A stretch of DNA of 64,000 nt from Hirudinaria manillensis (taxonomy: Eukaryota > Annelida > Clitellata > Hirudinida > Hirudinidae), in NCBI GenBank assembly GCA_034509925.1, contig CM067529.1:8869501-8933500 (forward strand), read 5' to 3'. Numbering within the stretch: the stretch's first letter is position 1; each line of letters begins with the position of its first letter. Of the stretch, positions 23,701 to 35,700 are shown piece by piece. A model generated the notes under the pieces. That model did no database searches and had not been told where the DNA came from. It was given only the letters and a program-made list of their open reading frames with translations. A program made the translations under genes and the position numbers.

Positions 23701-26700
23701 CCTTTAACAACCAATCGTGCTTTGTGACGTTCTATTTGACCTTCAGAGTCGTACTTAATCTTGTAGACCCACTTACATGGCAAGATTTTTGTTCTTTCAG
23801 GTAAATTAACCAGTTCCCAGGTTTTGTTTTCTCTTAGAGAGTTCATCTCATTTTTCATTGCATCAATCCATTCTTTTCTTCTATCAGAACTTATTGCATC
23901 ATCATAAGATTCTGGCTCTTCAACATTCAATGCTTCATTCAGACAAACATAGTCATCAAATCGTTTTGGCTTCATGATCTGATTTCTATCTCTCAATTTT
24001 CTTGGACTGATTTGAACTTCTTCAATTGTTTCTTTTTCACTTGAACATTCATCAGGTGATTTCAAGAAATTCAAATTGATAGCATTGGATGAAGATGTTA
24101 TTATTTCATTGTTAGCATTGGAGGAGGACGATATCATGTTCTCATTGGTAGTATTAGAGGAAGATGGTGTCATTCTTTCATCAAACACAACATCTCTCGA
24201 TCTAATTGTCTTGCTCGGTGCAACATGTATCCTATATCCATCATCTCCTTCATATCCAACTAATATTCCTTTAACAGCTTTACTTTTAATCTTTGTTCTT
24301 AGCTGATTAGGAGTGTGAATATAAGCTTTTGAACCAATTATTCTCAAATGCTTAATTCTTGGTTTTCTTTTGTACCAAATTTCATAAGGTGATTTTCCTT
24401 CTATGGAGGAAGGTCTCGTTCTATTCAGAACATAAGCAGCAGTATTTATTAATTCTGCCCACAGTTTCTGAGACAATTCTTCATGAGCTAATCTCATTGC
24501 TCTGGCTGCTTCAACCAGTGTTCTATTATCTCGTTCACTACATCCATTCTGTTGAGGTGTGTAAGGCATTACCAAACGATGTCTGATTCCTTTCGTTTGT
24601 AAAATTTCCTTGACTTCATCATTATCAAACTCTCTGCCATTGTCACTGAGGAGTTCTGATACTCTATGTCCTAAGTTTTTGATAAGTTCAAGTACTTGCC
24701 TCAACTTGCTTGGAACTTCTGACTTGTTTTTCAAAAAATAAACAAATCTGAACGAAGTCTAATCGTCTTTAAATAGAACGAAATATTTAAAATTCGAATA
24801 AGATTCACAAAATGGACCACAAACATCCGTGTGAATAATTTCGCCTGGTCTTGTTGCTTTTGGCCTTCTTCCAAATTGAAGTCTGTGTGCTTTACCGAAA
24901 ACACAACCTTCACAAAATTCGTCATCATCATCAACAACATTAATTTTCAAATTATTCTTCAAAAATAATTTAACATGTTTCTTGTTTTGATGTGCGAATC
25001 TTTCGTGATACAACTGGAGTTTTGAACTGTCAACAACATTTGATTCTTCATGCTGTGGAAGAACAGTTTTAGCCAGTAATTTGAATAAGCCATTACCTTC
25101 TTCTCTTGATCCAATTAGCTTAATTGTGTTGTCTACTTTAAAACTGCATTTGTTGATGTTGGATGTAAAAATTATGACTATTTTTTCTTCTTTCATGGGC
25201 AGAAAGCACAGAAAATAAGTTTTTCTTGATTCTTGGAAAATACCACACTTCATTCAGTTCAAGTGGAACAACTTTATCATAAACGTTAGCTTCAAGTGTT
25301 ACTTTGCCTTTTCCAATGACATTAAGAACACTTCCATCTGCAACATGGAGCTTCTGTGGTTCAGAAAATTCATGATAATCTCTTAGAAAATCTTTTCTAA
25401 ACGTTAAATGCCTTGTAGCTCCATTGTCTACAAACCAAAAGTCTGTAAAGCTAGTCCAGTCAACTGCATTGACTTCAACTGCTAGAAGAGAAGAACCAGA
25501 AGAACTCACATTTGTCTTTAATTTTTCTTCTGCGATTCTCTTTTTGCAGTCTTTCTTTAAATGTCCAACTTTGTTGCAATAGAAACATTTAACCTTGATT
25601 CTATTCTTTGAATGTTCTCCGTTTTCTGAGACATTTTTCTTTTCAGGGAATGATTTTCTATGATTTGCAACAAATGTTTGATCTTTGTTTAATATTTCCT
25701 TCTCAGACAATGATCTCTCATGACTACACAAATGAACAGTCAATGAGTCAATATTTCTCTGTTCTTTGTTTAACAGTTTCCAGCTTGATGAGAAAGAAAA
25801 ATATTCACTTGGGAGAGTTTCCAAGACTTTATAAATCAGCCACAAATCTTTATTTTCATCTTTATAAAGTTCTGCTGATAAATCTTTCCAAATGTTTTTA
25901 AGCTTGGTGACGTGAGTGGCCATGTCGTCTGCATCGTTCTTTTTGTAGCTGAAGAAACTCATGCACAAGTCGTATGCTTTGTCTTCTCTTGCAACTTCAA
26001 ATAACGATTTCAATTCATTCCACATTTCAAACGCACCAGTCATGTTTCGAACTTTTTCGTAAACTTCTTCTGTCATATTGCTCGACATTAAAATCAATGC
26101 GCTGCAATCAGCTTCCTTAAACTTTTTGCTCATTCGTTCAAACTCGGATCGTTGTTCTTCTGAAGCATCATCTACTGGCGTGGGTTTCTTAAAATTTCCT
26201 TCAATAATTTCAAGAGAATCTCCCATACCTCTAAAGATGACGATCATCCTGCTTTTCCAATTCGACCAGTTCGATTTTCCTTCCAACGGTCTAATTTGAA
26301 TTTTCGACAGATCCATTTTCGCAAACAAGTTTTGTAAGCCGCAAAAAAAAAACAATAAAAAACGATCTAGCCGTGAACAGATTTATTTGAAGCCTATTCT
26401 GGACCCATAACCTGTCGAAATAAACCTCAAATATATCGAATTCAAAGTCCAACTACACCAGACCATCTTTATTCACAGGAAGAAGCGAAACAAAAGAGAG
26501 CGGAACCAAAAAAAACCATTAATATAATAATTCAAACTATTTTAACAAAACAAGTTTTTAAGCATAAAAACTCAACAGTGTTGACAGAGGAATTTAAAGA
26601 AAGGTCTAAGGCAACTCTAGGAAAAGAATTGATTGAGTATTGGGAGCAAGTTTTCTCAAAAAAGTCAGTTGAAGATGATAGACCAGTGACAGTTGTTGGC

Positions 26701-29700
26701 GGAACTCTATGATTTAGAATTGCCAATCACCATCGAACTCTGCTTTTTGAGGTCTCCGAGATGCTGCGCCAGGACACGACAAATTAAAGAAAGAGCACAT
26801 AAAAGGGATCAAGAATATTGACTTTGCAGTTCACATGTCACTGTGGCTGTTAACTGGTTTGCCCCCGTCTTCATTCAAAATTGGGATCGTCACATGCATT
26901 CCAAAAATAAGTGGAGCCACCAACCCAAGCGAGTTCAGACCCATCTCAGTGAGTCCAATCATTGGTCGACTCTTTCATAGGATCCTCAACAGACGGACGA
27001 TCTCCTTCTTACCGTTGTCTCCGCGCCAAAAAGCATTTCGTCAAGGAGATGGTCTGGCCGATAATATATGGCTGGTGAAGTCCCTCGTTACAAAAACGAA
27101 GCAGGAACTGAAAAAGTTAAATTTGACTTTCGTAGACGTATCCAAAGCGTTTGATTCCGTTTCTAATCAATCAATCATCGAGCTGCTTCTCGACTCGGGG
27201 CGCCTCCATTGTTTATCAATTACTTGACATAACAGTACAGAAATAGTTGGGTTCAAATCAAGACTGCAGATGGAATTAGTAATCGCATTCAAGTGGGCAG
27301 AGGCGTCAAGCAAGGAGATCCAATGTCTCCTACGCTTTTCAATGCCGTTATTGACATGGTCCTTAGCGAAGTGAACAAGTCAACCGGCGTAACAGGAGAC
27401 ACTTAGTCCAAAATCAAATGCAACTAAGTTGCCTTTACTGACGACCTCTTGCTGATGTCTACAACAGACGTTGGAATGCAGATGTTGCTTCAACAACTTG
27501 AAGAAGGAATATCAAAGGTGGGATTAGCGATGAATCCAATCAATCTCATCTCTCCGCACCGAGATAAACATCGCAAAAAGATCGTGGATTGTTAATCCGG
27601 AACCATATCTTGAAGTGCAACACACGAAAATCACCGCACTAAATATCATTGAAACCTACAAATATCTTGGTATTGAGATTGGGGCACGATTAAAATATGC
27701 ATCAATAGCAAAAAATATTCAAAAACACCTACACTCCATTTCGCGCCCCTCCCCCACCTTTGGAACCACATCAGCGACTCTACATTCCTAGAACTCATTT
27801 CATGCCTGGCCTTGTTCACCATCGCAGCTTCGAAAAAATAAGTCTCAATCTTTGAACGACTCCGATGTTACCATTAGACGAACTATTCGACATTGGTTGA
27901 AATTGCCGAAGGACGTCCCCAATGCATTCCGGTATGCCCCAGTCCGACTAGGAGGTCTCGGAATCCTTCAACTTCGGAAATGGATTCTAAATATAAGAAT
28001 TCAGCGCATGTCCCAGGTCTTAAAAGGAGCCAAAGCGAATAGCGACCAATTTATGCTGGGCGTCCTTCGTGGCGGAACGACAGTGATGGAGGAAATCAGA
28101 AAGTTTGGTCTCTCACAGAATTATACAGACGCCAAAACAATGGGCATCAGAACGGCCAAACAACTGTACTAAACAGTTGACGGATATGGACTCCAATCAT
28201 ATTCAAACGCCATTGGTCAAAGCTAATCGATGGAATTAGCAGAATGACGTCAGATCAATGGATCAACTGCGTGAAGCTTAAAGTCGCGGTCCTACACAAC
28301 AGGTTGTGGGAATCGAGATACAAGCTGTATTTGAGCACTCTCTGTACTGCTGGATGCCGGACTGAGGAGTCGCTGGGCCATTTTATACAGCGCTGCCATG
28401 TTACCGATGGTCCTACAGTGCGCGTCATAAAGATAGGACAGGTGCATATTTTGATGATATCATTCCAAATAGTGAAGTTATGTAAACCATTTTTTTACAT
28501 GATATAGTAAAACACGTTACATTTACAGATTTATCAAATTTATTGTGCAAAAATAAATATTTTGTGAGAATTTAGCAAAACACTGGAAATCCCCGAAATT
28601 GCACACATCAACGAAGAACACTGTGGAGCATAAATTTTCAAATTTATTGGATTTAAACTTTTAAATTATGATTTATATGAACGTCAATAATGAGTTTTGT
28701 CTCCTTTCTTCATAATTACTTATTTAATTCTGTTTTTTAATGAATCCAGGAAAGGTTTTAGGCTGTCTTCGTCCAGCTCTTTCCAGGCCTTTTCCAAAGA
28801 GTCTTTCAGCTCTTGAACGCTGGAATATTGTTTGCCATTGCAATATATTTTCCTGGCAAGCAATCCCCACACGTTTTCGATGGGGTTCAAGTCTGGGGAG
28901 CGAGATGGCCACTTGAAAACCTCCAAATTCCTTTCCTGGAAAAAAAGTTTGGTTGATTTTGCCGTGTATAGAGGGGCATTGTCACGCTGGAAGATCACCC
29001 TTTCATTTCCAAATTTGTCACATAATGTGAACAAATGATGGTCCAGAGTTTCAACATATTTGGCAGAGTTTTGCTTCCCCCCCCCCCCCCCTAAGAACAC
29101 AAGTTCTGAAAAACCTCGAGAGGAAATGGCAGCCCAGACCATCACTGAGCCACCTCCAAAATTTCTTTAAAAAAATGAGTTTTTGCATTTTCTGACATCA
29201 TGCCAATGATATTTGAATCCATCTGGACCATCCAAGTTAAATTTTTTTTCATCTGAAAAAATTACGTACTTCCAGTTGGTGTCCAAATCCAGCATCTCCT
29301 TTGCCCAGTTCAGTCGGAACTTCTTGTGGGCCTCCGTCAGAAGGGGCTTGTGCTGACGCTTAACAAACTTTAGAAAACCACTTCCACGGAGACATCTCAA
29401 TATTGTCGATCTACTGACATTTAGCTTTAAGCTATTTTTTAGGTCCTTTGTTGAACTGAGCCCCTTGGAAGCTTCGCGAAAGATGACTCTTCTCTGACGT
29501 TCATCCAGTTTTTTTGGTCTTCCAGGGGAACAAATCGTTCCATAACTTTGAGGATCACTTAAAAAACGACTAATAACATTTCTAGAGCGATTCATCCTCC
29601 TAGAAATTACAGAAATTGACAAATTCAAGTCTTTAAAGGCAAGAATTTGTCCTCTTTCAATATCATTAAGTTGCTTTCCTAAACCCATCAATAATAACGT

Positions 29701-32700
29701 TACCTATCGATATTTTATTGTATAAACATGTTATGGACATCAAGTAATATATAAGGAGTCTTATTATGTTATTGAACTTTTGTGAAACCTGTAATAAAAA
29801 TTTTTTTCCTCAACGGAAGAGACCCCACGCTCCGTTGCGGAAACTCCGAGAAACAACATCAAAAGTGTTTCTTGGTGGATTCTCATCAATATTCAAATTT
29901 TAGTCTTAACTTTTATTGAATATTAATTAATGAGTCTTTTGTGATCGCTAAAATCAGCATTTTGACCGATGTTTACCGGTAACTTTAAAGATGGGTTAGG
30001 GTTAGGGGTTTACTACCAGCATTGACCCCAGAATCCCGACGATAGAAGGAACAAAAATTTCTGATTTGCGCGCATGGAAAGGCAAGACATACGTCGTGCG
30101 TGACGTGACAGTGGCATCGGATACTTCCGACTTGAATAAAATACATGCTTCAAAAGTCGCAAAGTATGACATTCCAGGAATCCACCAATGGATGAAGGAA
30201 GATAATCCGATGCCAGAACAACGGAGTCAGAAAGGTACCATTACCTGAACTGGAGAGGAGCAATAGCAGAAGAATCTTGGAAGGTTTGGAGAAGATTTCA
30301 GGTCTCGAGGTTGTTCCTCATGTGGGCCTCCATAAAAACGATGCATTAGACCCTAAAGATTTGGCGAACTTTTAAAAATAACGCTTGGTGAAGAAGGAAA
30401 AAGAAGAGCGGAATTGAATGACATTTGTGAATGTACATTGACTCTTAGGAACGACTTGAAAGTCTTTTTTTTTCGATGGTCTGACGGGATTTCCCAGACC
30501 CATTGGCAGGCCTGAAATTATTGAATCGGGTTATGAACTGATTGACGATTCTTATCGCAACTGCTCGGTCCAAATAAAGATTGGAGGAAAATTGAGTCAC
30601 GACATTCCAGTGAACAGAAGCATCCGCCAAGGAGACCCCCATGTCTCCTCTACTTTTCAATGCGGTGATCGGCATGGCAGAAGTGGACCCTTCCATCGGT
30701 GTGACTGGCGACATTAATTCGTCAGTCAAATGCAATTACGTGGCCTTTGCCTATGACTTGATTCTATTATCTTCCACGGATATTGGATTGAAAAGGCTTC
30801 TAGAAGAAGTTGAGGGGTCTTTGGCACAGGTGGGATTGAGCATCAACGCTCAAACATGCGCATCTCTGAGGACGGAAGTGCAGAGGAAGAATAATTCATG
30901 GATTGTCAACCCGGATCCTTATCTTGAAGTCAATCAACATCAAATTACGGCAATGAATATTCTGGACATCTACATCGGGACTGACATTGGTCCCAGGTTG
31001 AAATATGATTCAAAAGGAGAAAAACTTCAAAACAAATTCCATCTAATATCCAGGGCTCCATTGAAGCCTAATCAAAAACTTTACATCCTCAGGTCTCATT
31101 TAATACCAATTCTTGACCTTCAATAGCATTTCGTTGAAATCTCTCAGTGCTTCTGACACCAAGATAAGATCTTGGCGACTTCCCCAAAGACATGCCGGGT
31201 GCTTTCTTCCACGCAAGAGTTAAGGATGGAGGATGGAGGATGGATTAGCTCATAAAACGGGTTCCGATCATAAGAGTTAATCGGATGTCGGCAATGGTGG
31301 GGCAGTCCAAAACCAATGAGGATGAGTTTCTGCTTGCTACGTTGCGAGATAATAGCGCAATTCTTTGCGAATACAGATAATTCGGTGAAGCAAAAGGACC
31401 GGCAGCCAGGAAAGAATTGAAGCACGAAACTGCGGCAAGTTTGTATGACTCGGTCGAAGGATATGGGTTTCAATCGTTTTCCCAAGGGACAGGAATTAGT
31501 GATTGGATAGCGGATGGTCAATTCAGGATGCCCCCAAGCGAATACATACAATGTATCAAAGTCAGGGCTGCTGTTCTCCCGAGCAATATTAGGATCTCAA
31601 GGTATCATCCAGAGACGAACATCTATTGTGATTGTGGATGTGGTGCCTTCGAGTGCCTGGTCCAGGTTTGCTCGGATATGTATGCAGCGAGAAGAGAGCG
31701 TCATATCAATCTTGTCCGCCAATTAGAAAAGAAGCTGACCAAGCAAGGCTACACCACCGAAATTGAGCCTCGAATTAATGTTGAAGGGAATCTCAGAATT
31801 CCAGACTTTGCGGCATGGGGGAGGGAGCATGCAAGCAATAAAAATGGAGTTGTCAGGAATTTATACGACGTGGAGGAGTAGAAATCCTGAGATCCACCAG
31901 AGTATCAATAAGGATACTAGCAAACACCAGAAGATGGATTATTAACGCAAAGAAATGCGACGTGGAACTCCAAGACATAAAAGATCATAAAGACCAGTTT
32001 CTTATAAACTAGATGATTGAGCCAAAAGAATGAAGTTTCTCGAACAATTCGTCGCTGTGATCATACAATTGTCGAGCCAAGAATCAACAATCCCTCTCGT
32101 AGTTTAAAGTCCCTCCAACGTGACGCGGAATCTTCACTGGGACTGGAAAAAATTAACTTAACTAAACGACTACAACTAAACATGCACGACAAATCAAAAA
32201 AACTGAAAACCAATCAAGTAACACTAAACTACACTGAAATAAATCAAAACACAAAATAATTCAACTCAATCTTCTTTCCTTCTTCTATATACCACTTCAC
32301 AATACACCTGGTTCTCCTCTGATTCGCACAACCCATTTGTTGCTTCCACCCTTTGTTCTGATTTCTTTTCAATTTAATTTCTGCCTTCCTTGGACAGGTC
32401 AAGGCTTAGGATGACCTTGTTGAAGTCCTTGCTGACCGTTAATTTGTTGCTGTTCAGAACAATGTTTCTGGGAAGTTGAAATCGCTTTCCGACGGTTAAA
32501 AAACAGCAGCCCGGACAAGATGGCTTCAGCAAATATCATCTCAAAGAATTCAGGTATGACGATTTAGCTGCTCACATGTCCCTTAAACAGAGGAGTACGT
32601 CATGGAGACCCAATGTCTCCCATGGATTCAATGCAATAATAGAAATAATTACGACTTATAGACACAGGATTTGGAGAGCCCATAAGTGTGGCAGTAGGAG

Positions 32701-35700
32701 GACAAGAATGAAGCCGAAGGCAGATGAACGAAATTAACACTTTGTCCATTTTGTCGTGGTTGACCTTATTAATTCAAAAACCTTTTTATTATTCTGTCCG
32801 AGGGCGATCTCAGGCCCTGAACGAGGACGTTAAATTTGAAGAGGACCGTTAAATGTTGCCGCATGATTTTTCCCACAACAGATTTCGATTCTATTTTTTG
32901 GATTCTGAATAGGAAAAGTTTGGAAAAATAAATAAAAACAAATTAAAAATAATAATAATTATTATTATAATTATAATATATGATTTAAAAATATCTATGT
33001 GGTATCAAAATCAAAGTTTTTGAATCAAATTTAGTGGTTACTATTTTTTTGAGATCTAAATAATCATAAGTTATTTTTAGTAAAACAATGACAAAAAAAA
33101 AATTTGTTATACATCTTATGCATATTTCATTTAAGATACCCATATTATCCATCACCCCCATAATACCCCACATTCTCTTACATGAGAGAAGCTTTCAAAG
33201 ATTTCTTCAAAATTATATAAACATAAATTTTCCTGTAATATAAATTTCACGTAAAGTCCTCAACTAAAGTAGGGAAATCAAAAAATGTTTAAATTAGAAT
33301 TGAAGCAAATGCAATTTATCATCCTGATTACACTAGGAACGAAACCGGGTCTACTGGATTACTTCCAAGTACAAGTATCTGAAGACGGAAATGAATATGG
33401 CCTATGTTCAAACTTCGGGGGACTCAATGTATTGTCAGATGAGGGAATGAGAGTGAATTGTCAAGCACAGGAAGAGTGGCACTTCACTTTTGTAAAAATT
33501 ATATCGAAGATTAACGATGGACTTTCAATATCGGAAGTTGAAGTTCACATTATTGGTACATTTATTCAAAAAATGTTACTATTTATAATAATGCCTCCAT
33601 GTTTTTATAAATTACAAACAATTTTAAACATCAGGAAATTCTAACGAAGGGCCGATGTTTTTTCGAGGATGTTTTAAAACCTTTGGTGATGATAAGGGAA
33701 AAAATTTTGATGCATTGGTACCTAAGGAATGTCGAAGAGATTGTTCAAAGGTATTTTTTGGAATCAAGGTACTCTATATTATATCATTTTATTCTAACAG
33801 CTAGGGTTCTGCCAATTCATTTAACTTTAAGCCACACATTGTTTGAAGAACAAACAGAATTGCCTCTGTTCCAATGATTACAAAGAAAACGATGAAATTT
33901 CTTCTGATTCGTGCAATCTATTATGCGCTGATGGTGTTACAAACTGTGGTGGAAGTGAAGCCATTTCGGTTTATTTAGGTTTCATATCTGTCTTTAAAAG
34001 TGTTTAACCCTTGGATGCCCAAGATAAAAAAAAAAACTTCCACTTTCAGCCAGGGGTGGGGGGTACAAGTGTACCCCAACGCATTTGTTGTTACTGAGCG
34101 TCAACCGAAAGTTTGAAGAATATATTTTGCCAGTCAATAGGCACAGGTTCAGGGAATGTAAAAATATAATTTTCATTAAACAATTATTAAACGGTGCCAT
34201 GGGGCAGTGTTAACAAACAAGAGACCTCTGCAGAGGGTAGTGCCATGCAGGAGGGCTGTGTTTTAACAATTTTAATTGCTTTAAAATTAAAATTTTGTAC
34301 ATATTTAACTAAATTGGTATTAGACTTGAAAGTTTAGCAACACTTACAACGCAAAATCAAAAACTTTTACATGACTAATTACAGTTTATAATCATTGTAC
34401 AATGAAAAGCTATATTTAAAGGCTAACATCTTTTATTTTCTTCAACTATTCTCCTTTTTCACATTTCTTGTCTATCGCACGGCTCCCGCCATGACATATA
34501 ACTGTAATCATGATCGAAACTTCTAGATATAAATTCTCAAATAAAATTGTAATAATTTACAAATTTTAACTCAATATAACTCGATCGCACAAGTTGTTTT
34601 TCTCATCACGAACACCGTGGGCCGGGCCGAGTCGGCGTTCAATGCTTTAAAGCGGGCTTTGACGGGCCGTTATGTTCTCAACTCAGATTTGCATATTTTA
34701 CAGTATATAACACTCCCACAATGGATGCAGTATTATTTTTACAATATAATAATAAAAATTTACAGATTTATTAATCATGAATTTGCATATCAGACTTATA
34801 TAGTTATGTCGTGTACTTATGCTTATGTTGTGTGATTATTAAGATCTTGTATGGGATGGATGCATAATTCAAGCGGGCCTATGCGTGCCGTTGCGGGCTT
34901 GGACAAAAAAATCCGGCCCTTGCAGGTCTCTACTGCTGACTACACAGAGAGTTATGACATCTTTATTTTACAATAAACGAAAATCTAAGCTATAACTAGT
35001 TGATTACTAAAGAGAAACCAAAGTTGCAACATGTTTTATATTATAATAAATATGTCATGTTTATATTATATTTTATATGACATAATCGATTTTATATGTT
35101 GTCACATGTATTATTGCAATTATTATTTTAAAAAATCTGCAATGTTTGAAACATGCGTGTCCGGAACTTCAGTGTCCAAAGGGGGTTACAAATGTACCCC
35201 ATGTCGTTTGAACGCTCTTAAAAAAAAGAAGCTTTTTAACTTTTATCAAAAAATACTTACATGACATTGTAACAGACATGTTGAGGATAATTTATGACAA
35301 TTTTAAAATCAGACTCCAAGATTTCAAAAAAACAAACAAACGTTGGGGTACAATTGTACTCCCCCTTGGGCATCCAAGGGTTAAATTGTTTAATACTATT
35401 GATTAATACTGTATTAAAAAAACATGCATACCAGATTATGACTTTTTTCTAACTTCAGTACTTGTATCATAAATCAATGGAAAATGAAAAATGAATTAAT
35501 TTGATTTAGTTTGTCATCTCTCATACTCTCATGAAGTGACTATTCTAAAGATGAAGAAGGATGCAACGAACATAACACCATTTCATTAAAATTTCAAAAC
35601 TTCTAAATTATGGGCCACTCTATTGTATATATATTTACTTATTATGTAACAATTCGTTGCTTGCAAACATATGTATATACTTTTAGGAGCTATTCGATTA

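Larger units (their letters stand above)
22975..26530 (-). mobile_element. Ty1/copia LTR retrotransposon, 3' end lost
   Basis: Gag starts at about 26313 (MDLSKIQIRPLEGKSNWSNW) and ends with a CCHC zinc knuckle (CFYCNKVGHLKKDC, about 25590-25545). Next come a protease-like site WFVDNGATRHLT near 25430, integrase (HERFAHQ, CEGCVFGKAH, IHTDVCGPF, LSDNGREF and the catalytic Glu in NGCSERDN) and RT (CKWVYKIKYD, FDVSTAFLYGELDEDIYMQQ, LYVDDGIVA). It stops at RPDIAYAFSIV near 22977, so RNase H and the 3' LTR are missing. The frame is broken by shifts near 25200 and 23420 and by stops at 24757-24759 and about 23305. The primer site and part of the 5' LTR remain at 26399-26530. Order integrase before RT defines copia type. 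Confidence 0.95.
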
